Part shown: positions 27,470-30,828 of the stretch, in pieces
Numbering within the stretch: position 1 is the first letter of the stretch
How the letters are laid out: each line of letters begins with the position of its first letter
DNA from: a virus
Strand: one strand, 5' to 3'
Virus record (IMG/VR): IMGVR_UViG_3300024928_000046
Location: 1 to 30,828 of that record
Length of the DNA: 30,828 bases
Program-made: the position numbers and the translations under genes
The notes under the pieces: generated by a model
Told to the model about the DNA's origin: nothing
The model's database searches: none
The model's input: the letters and a program-made list of their open reading frames with translations, nothing else

Positions 27470-28068
27470 TGGCTAAATTAGTGTCTGTGCTATTTGCCAG
27501 AACCGACAGCAACTATAAAAGCATCAACGGCTGTGACGTTTGGGACATTAACCGCGACGCTTTACAGTGGCCGGGCGGAACGCCCGTTGTAGCCCATCCG
27601 CCCTGTCGCGCCTGGGGACAGTTAAGCCATATGGCTAAGCCCCGTAAAAATGAGAAGGAGCTGGCGCTATGGGCGGTTGATAGGGTTCGGGAATTTGGCG
27701 GCGTTCTGGAGCATCCCAAGCAGTCAAAGCTATGGGCGGCCAAGAAATTGCCGTTACCGAATGAGGTTGATGAGTTCGGCGGTTGGACGCTGCCTATCTT
27801 TCAATGTAATTTCGGACATACGGCGGAAAAGCCGACTTTTTTATATATCGTCGGCATTACCCCTGAATCCATGCCGTTGATGCCGGTATCGCCGGGGCCG
27901 GAGGCATGTATTATCGGTTCTCATGGGCGGCGCTCCGATGGTAGCCGCTTGCAACCCGGCGATTACGGCTATCGAAAGTCATGTTTCAGGCCCGATAGGG
28001 AACATACGCCGCCTAAATTAGCCGAATATCTGGTAGACATAGCCAGGCTGTGTGAGCCATGCCGTTAA
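27469..28068 (+). CDS. Phage protein with PPC motif, unknown (possible modification-related)
   Basis: 199 residues inserted between portal and MuF, where Mu has no gene. Features: VSVLFARTDSNYKSINGCDV, WDINRDALQWPGGTPVVAHP with HPPCRAWG, then VREFGGVLEHPKQSKLWAAK and DEFGGWTLPIFQCNFGHTAE with KPTFLYIVG. The ProProCys followed by WG resembles motif IV of cytosine C5 methyltransferases, and VLEHP resembles a motif VI-like strand. However, the usual S-adenosylmethionine motif FxGxGG is absent, so catalytic activity is doubtful. Length is much shorter than C5 enzymes. Overlaps the MuF gene by 10 bases. Confidence 0.68.
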   Translation: MAKLVSVLFARTDSNYKSINGCDVWDINRDALQWPGGTPVVAHPPCRAWGQLSHMAKPRKNEKELALWAVDRVREFGGVLEHPKQSKLWAAKKLPLPNEVDEFGGWTLPIFQCNFGHTAEKPTFLYIVGITPESMPLMPVSPGPEACIIGSHGRRSDGSRLQPGDYGYRKSCFRPDREHTPPKLAEYLVDIARLCEPCR

Positions 28069-29231
28069 CTATATCTCCTACCCAGACTGCTTTTAACGCC
28101 AGAGGCGACGGCAGTTTTAAATTGCCGTTCCCGGAACAAATCGATTTTTTTAGGCAGAAGCAAAACCTGCCTACCGAGCGTTACGATGACATTCTAAAAG
28201 AGGCGCATGATCGCGCGTTTGTGGTGGCCGGGGCAATGAAAGCTGATCTGTTGAATGATCTGCGCAAAGCGGTGGACAAAGCCATCGCCGAGGGCAAGAC
28301 CATTGACTGGTTTCGAAAGGAATTCGAGGCGATTGTGCAGAAACACGGCTGGGAAGGTTGGACGGGTAGCGATACTAAGGCCGGACGCGACTGGCGGACT
28401 CGGGTGATTTACAAAACCAATTTGTCGGCCAGTTATGCCGCCGGCCGCTGGCAACAATTACACGATCCCGATCTGCTTAAAGGTCGTCCTTACTGGAAAT
28501 ATATTCATAACGATACGGTCCAGCACCCGCGCGAACTCCATGTAGCATGGTCAGGGACGGTGCTGCGCTATGACGATCCGTGGTGGCACACGCATTTTCC
28601 TCCCAATGGCTGGGGCTGCCGTTGCCGGGTTGCGGCGGTTACCGCCGATGAGTATACAGGCGCAAAACCGCTCAGTGGCGATACTTATACTTATATAAAT
28701 AAGGATGGCAAGATGCGTACCGTACTCAATAGGGTCGATCCAGATTGGGATTACGCGCCGGGGAAAAGCAATCTTGACAAGTTGATAGGCTTTCGACAGC
28801 AAAAAATGGAAAACCTGCCTTGGCAATTGGCCCGTTCAAATGTGATGGATTTGGTCAACAGCTCTATTTTTGCTCGCTTCTTTAGCGGTGAGCTGCACGG
28901 TGAGTTTCCGGTCGCGGTGCTGCCGGTTGAGGATCAGGCGTTATTGGGTTCGGATACTGCGACGGTGTTGCTGTCGCAGCATTCTTTGTCCACGCACTTG
29001 CTTAGTCACCCTGAAATAGGTTTGGCGGATTATCGTAAGATACAGACCATTTTGGAAGAGGGTGAGGTTTATCGCCAAGGCGATGAGCGTTTGATTTATC
29101 TGGCGCTGGACGGTGTTATCTATCGGGCGGCATTAAAACGCACGATGGACGGACAGAAGAATTATTTTTTGACGCTGTTTATCGATGAGCGTGGCAAACC
29201 GCCGGGCGGGGCTGTAAAAGTTGAACGGTGA
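28059..29231 (+). CDS. F: MuF-type head morphogenesis protein with C-terminal PBECR-like nuclease domain
   Basis: 390 residues. The MuF/SPP1-gp7 domain spans about 80-215: WRTRVIYKTNLSASYAAGRW, HDPDLLKGRPYWKYIHNDTV, HPRELHVAWSGTVLRYDDPW, WWHTHFPPNGWGCRCRV, the last being the CxCR motif of the family. MuF proteins are minor head proteins ejected with DNA. The C-terminal ~120 residues (TATVLLSQHSLSTHLLSHPE, IGLADYRKIQTILEEGEVYR, VIYRAALKRTMDGQKNYFLT) match the pattern of PBECR-type domains related to barnase/EndoU/colicin nucleases, which are often fused to MuF and may act as toxins after injection. The catalytic residues were not verified. Confidence 0.88.
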   Translation: MPLTISPTQTAFNARGDGSFKLPFPEQIDFFRQKQNLPTERYDDILKEAHDRAFVVAGAMKADLLNDLRKAVDKAIAEGKTIDWFRKEFEAIVQKHGWEGWTGSDTKAGRDWRTRVIYKTNLSASYAAGRWQQLHDPDLLKGRPYWKYIHNDTVQHPRELHVAWSGTVLRYDDPWWHTHFPPNGWGCRCRVAAVTADEYTGAKPLSGDTYTYINKDGKMRTVLNRVDPDWDYAPGKSNLDKLIGFRQQKMENLPWQLARSNVMDLVNSSIFARFFSGELHGEFPVAVLPVEDQALLGSDTATVLLSQHSLSTHLLSHPEIGLADYRKIQTILEEGEVYRQGDERLIYLALDGVIYRAALKRTMDGQKNYFLTLFIDERGKPPGGAVKVER

Positions 29232-29310
29232 CTCACCGCGCGGGAGGCACCCGCGCTTGCCCTCATCAATCGCTGCTGCGAAAGGGGTCGGCAGCCGAGC
29301 CGACGGTGAG
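29232..29310 (+). repeat. Nested hairpin element between F and G
   Basis: Starts at the base after the F stop. Outer arms CTCACCG (29232-29238) and CGGTGAG (29304-29310) enclose GCGCGGG-AGGCA-CCCGCGC (29238-29256) and GTCGGC-AGCCGA-GCCGAC (29287-29304). This makes a three-way, cruciform-like fold. GC content is above its surroundings. It could be a small mobile palindrome, a processing site, or an attenuator between F and G. Confidence 0.6.
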
Positions 29311-29342
29311 CGGGTTAAGTATAAATCAATCATGTGGCAATC

Positions 29343-29783
29343 ATGGAAATAATCTACGACGACGCTGAGGTAATCGCTGCTCTGCAACGTCTGCGCGATA
29401 GGGTGGGTAATATTCGCCCGGCGCTGGCCGAGATTGGCGAGATGATGACTGAGTCTACCAAGCGCCGGTTTGGTACGACAACCAGTCCTGATGGGGTGCT
29501 TTGGGCAGCTAATAGTGATGTTACTATTGATCGAAAAGGCCACGCTAGGCCACTAACAGGCGAAACCGGTGAGTTAATGGATAGCATTCATTATCAACTG
29601 TATGGGCATTATGCTGTGGAGATAGGGAGTAATAAGGATCAAGCGGCTATGATGCAGTTTGGCGGTACGAAAGAGGAGTTCCCGCATTTGTGGGGCGATA
29701 TCCCGGCTCGTCCATATTTAGGTATTTCGGCGGCTGATAAAACAGAGGTGCTCGGTATTATTGAGCGTCATTTGAATTTATGA
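29343..29783 (+). CDS. G: Mu G-like virion morphogenesis protein
   Basis: 146 residues from the ATG at 29343; a GTG at 29334 in frame would add three, and neither has a good ribosome site. Family marks of phage virion morphogenesis proteins: EIIYDDAEVIAALQRLRDRV, RPALAEIGEMMTESTKRRF, SPDGVLWAANSDVT, RPLTGETGELMDSIHYQLYG, VEIGSNKDQAAMMQFGG, IPARPYLGIS. In Mu, gpG is a late-acting head/tail-completion protein made beside F. Next in Mu would be protease I; here the next plus-strand gene is com. Confidence 0.88.
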   Translation: MEIIYDDAEVIAALQRLRDRVGNIRPALAEIGEMMTESTKRRFGTTTSPDGVLWAANSDVTIDRKGHARPLTGETGELMDSIHYQLYGHYAVEIGSNKDQAAMMQFGGTKEEFPHLWGDIPARPYLGISAADKTEVLGIIERHLNL

Positions 29784-29914
29784 TTTAAGACGGTGCGACT
29801 ATTAAGGGTGTTACTGCACTATTAATAGCCACCTCTCGCAGAACCAGCCTGCGTTTGGCCTAGGCACCGTGCTGTGTACACAGCGGAGCTAGGTTATCAC
29901 GCGAGCGTTATAAG
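29784..29914 (+). promoter_or_regulatory. Structured leader of the com-methylase pair
   Basis: 131 bases without a gene. ACTATTAA occurs twice (about 29807 and 29819). A hairpin with CCTAG (29859-29863) and CTAGG (29889-29893) encloses the perfect palindrome GCTGTGTACACAGC (29871-29884). The com start follows with no obvious Shine-Dalgarno. In Mu the com-mom leader is under several controls; whether this stem is a protein or RNA target is unknown. Confidence 0.45.
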
Positions 29915-30070
29915 ATGGAAATTCGTTGCGGGAAATGTAGTAAAAAGTTGGCTGAAGGCGAGTTTATTTGTTTATCGATAAAATGCCCGAGGTGCGGTGC
30001 GATTAATCATCTGAAGGCCATCGAGCCTCTCATCAGTACGCCTAGAGCGTCAGACAAAGAGGTTTTATAA
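29915..30070 (+). CDS. com: Com-like zinc-finger translational activator
   Basis: 51 residues with C-x2-C (IRCGKCSKKL) and C-x2-C (IKCPRCGAINHL), spaced 15 apart, the size and shape of Mu Com. Com binds mom mRNA and opens a stem that hides the mom ribosome site. Here the stop overlaps the methylase start (TAATG), so the partner appears to be an adenine methylase and not a mom gene. The ORF is below 60 residues, so it is easily missed. The Com label rests on Cys spacing, length and adjacency to a DNA-modification gene in a Mu-like phage. Confidence 0.82.
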   Translation: MEIRCGKCSKKLAEGEFICLSIKCPRCGAINHLKAIEPLISTPRASDKEVL

Positions 30071-30828
30071 TGGTAAATCCAATGATTCCCTGGGTAGGCG
30101 GTAAAAGGCGTTTGGCCAAACACATTCTGCCAATGTTCCCTGCTCATGAGTGTTATGTTGAGCCGTTTTCTGGCGGCGCGGCGCTATTTTTCATGAAAGA
30201 GCCGGTGCGTGTTGAGGTAATCAATGATATTAACGGTGAGTTGGTTAATCTATATCGTGTTGTGCAAAATCATTTAGAGGAGTTTATCCGGCAGTTTAAG
30301 TGGTCGCTAGTCAGTCGGCAGATGTATAAGTGGCTTAAGCTGGCGCACGTTGAAACGTTGACCGATATCCAAAGGGCGGCAAGGTTTTACTATCTGCAAA
30401 AAATGGCTTTCGGCGGTAAGATCTCGGGGCAGACATTTGGTACGGCTACCACGAGCGCGCCCAGGTTAAATTTGCTGCGGATCGAGGAAGAGTTATCGGC
30501 GGCTCATTTGCGGTTATCTCGTGTGTATATTGAGCATTTGGCGTGGGATGATTGTATTCGTCGGTATGACAGGCCGCACACGCTATTTTATTTAGACCCG
30601 CCGTATTGGGGGACCGAAGGTTATGGCGTTGTTTTTGAATTTGATCAGTATGCCAGGATGGCTGAATTAGCCGGATCAATCAAAGGCAGTATGATTATTT
30701 CGGTTAACGATATCCCTGAGATGCGGCAAGTATTTTCAGGTATGGAAATGTCGGTGGTTGATATTAAATATACTGTAGGCGGTAAGCAGGGCAAATCCGC
30801 GAAGGAATTAATTATCCGCAATTTTTAG
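30070..30828 (+). CDS. dam: D12-class DNA adenine methyltransferase
   Basis: 252 residues, complete; the stop ends the window. Transfers methyl from S-adenosylmethionine to N6 of adenine. Motifs: PWVGGKRRLAKHILPMFP at the N-terminus, then YVEPFSGGAALFF (FxGxG-type AdoMet motif), NDINGELVNLYRVV, and the catalytic DPPYWGTEGY; VGGKQGKSAKELIIRNF at the C-terminus. All are intact. GAGG lies 7 bases before the ATG, overlapping the com gene end. A phage methylase of this kind would protect phage DNA from restriction; the site recognised (GATC or other) cannot be read from the sequence. Confidence 0.92.
   Translation: MVNPMIPWVGGKRRLAKHILPMFPAHECYVEPFSGGAALFFMKEPVRVEVINDINGELVNLYRVVQNHLEEFIRQFKWSLVSRQMYKWLKLAHVETLTDIQRAARFYYLQKMAFGGKISGQTFGTATTSAPRLNLLRIEEELSAAHLRLSRVYIEHLAWDDCIRRYDRPHTLFYLDPPYWGTEGYGVVFEFDQYARMAELAGSIKGSMIISVNDIPEMRQVFSGMEMSVVDIKYTVGGKQGKSAKELIIRNF

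Overview
The window is a Mu-like (transposable, Saltoviridae-type) prophage or a junction of such elements in a Gram-negative, probably gammaproteobacterial host. A DDE transposase lies close to a MuB-like ATPase. They are followed by DUF3164, GemA and Mor proteins and by Mu-type head genes (gp25/26/27/28/29/F/G, I, capsid, gp35/36), which fix the phage type. The host assignment is weaker: it rests on moderate GC, strong Shine-Dalgarno sites, a two-membrane spanin pair, and interspersed palindromes of a kind I associate with methanotroph genomes. No rRNA, tRNA, CRISPR array or integrase gene was seen.

Layout. (1) 1-6631, minus strand: protease/scaffold, decoration protein, major capsid, gp35-like, gp36-like and a small protein. 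A complete diversity-generating retroelement (DGR) follows: C-type-lectin target with variable repeat, Avd, template repeat, reverse transcriptase. An XkdW-like tail-fibre-associated protein ends the block. (2) 6632-7803: a non-phage-looking patch with two candidate integron attC sites, tiny ORFs and REP-like palindromes. (3) 7804-12444: repressor, a Ner/Cro-like gene and short early genes, including two minus-strand genes opposing plus-strand ORFs. (4) 12447-16133: transposase and target-DNA activator ATPase. (5) 16135-19159: middle genes ending in GemA and Mor. (6) 19166-20175: an exported-protein gene of opposite orientation, then a regulatory gap. (7) 20176-22770: BRO-type antirepressor, lysis genes (amidase, holin-like, Rz/Rz1) and a TraR/DksA zinc finger. 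(8) 22767-29783: gp25, gp26, small and large terminase, portal, a PPC-motif protein, MuF and G, with overlapping micro-ORFs. (9) 29784-30828: a structured leader, a Com-like zinc finger and an adenine methylase.

How it fits together. Repressor against Ner/antirepressor should set lysogeny or lytic growth. The A/B pair would drive replicative transposition, Mor would switch on late genes, and the terminase-portal-F-G set would package and mature heads. The DGR would rewrite the C-terminal lectin domain of a virion protein, presumably to change host binding. Its template and variable repeats differ at 16 of 105 positions, and 15 of these are template adenines on the coding strand, the signature of adenine-directed retrohoming.

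Two oddities of architecture stand out. In Mu order protease I follows G, but here I-capsid-gp36 is inverted and sits to the left of the repressor, and no sheath, tube, tape-measure or baseplate gene is visible. The junction between this inverted block and the early region carries the attC-like sites. Both window edges coincide with stop codons, so missing tail genes may lie outside.
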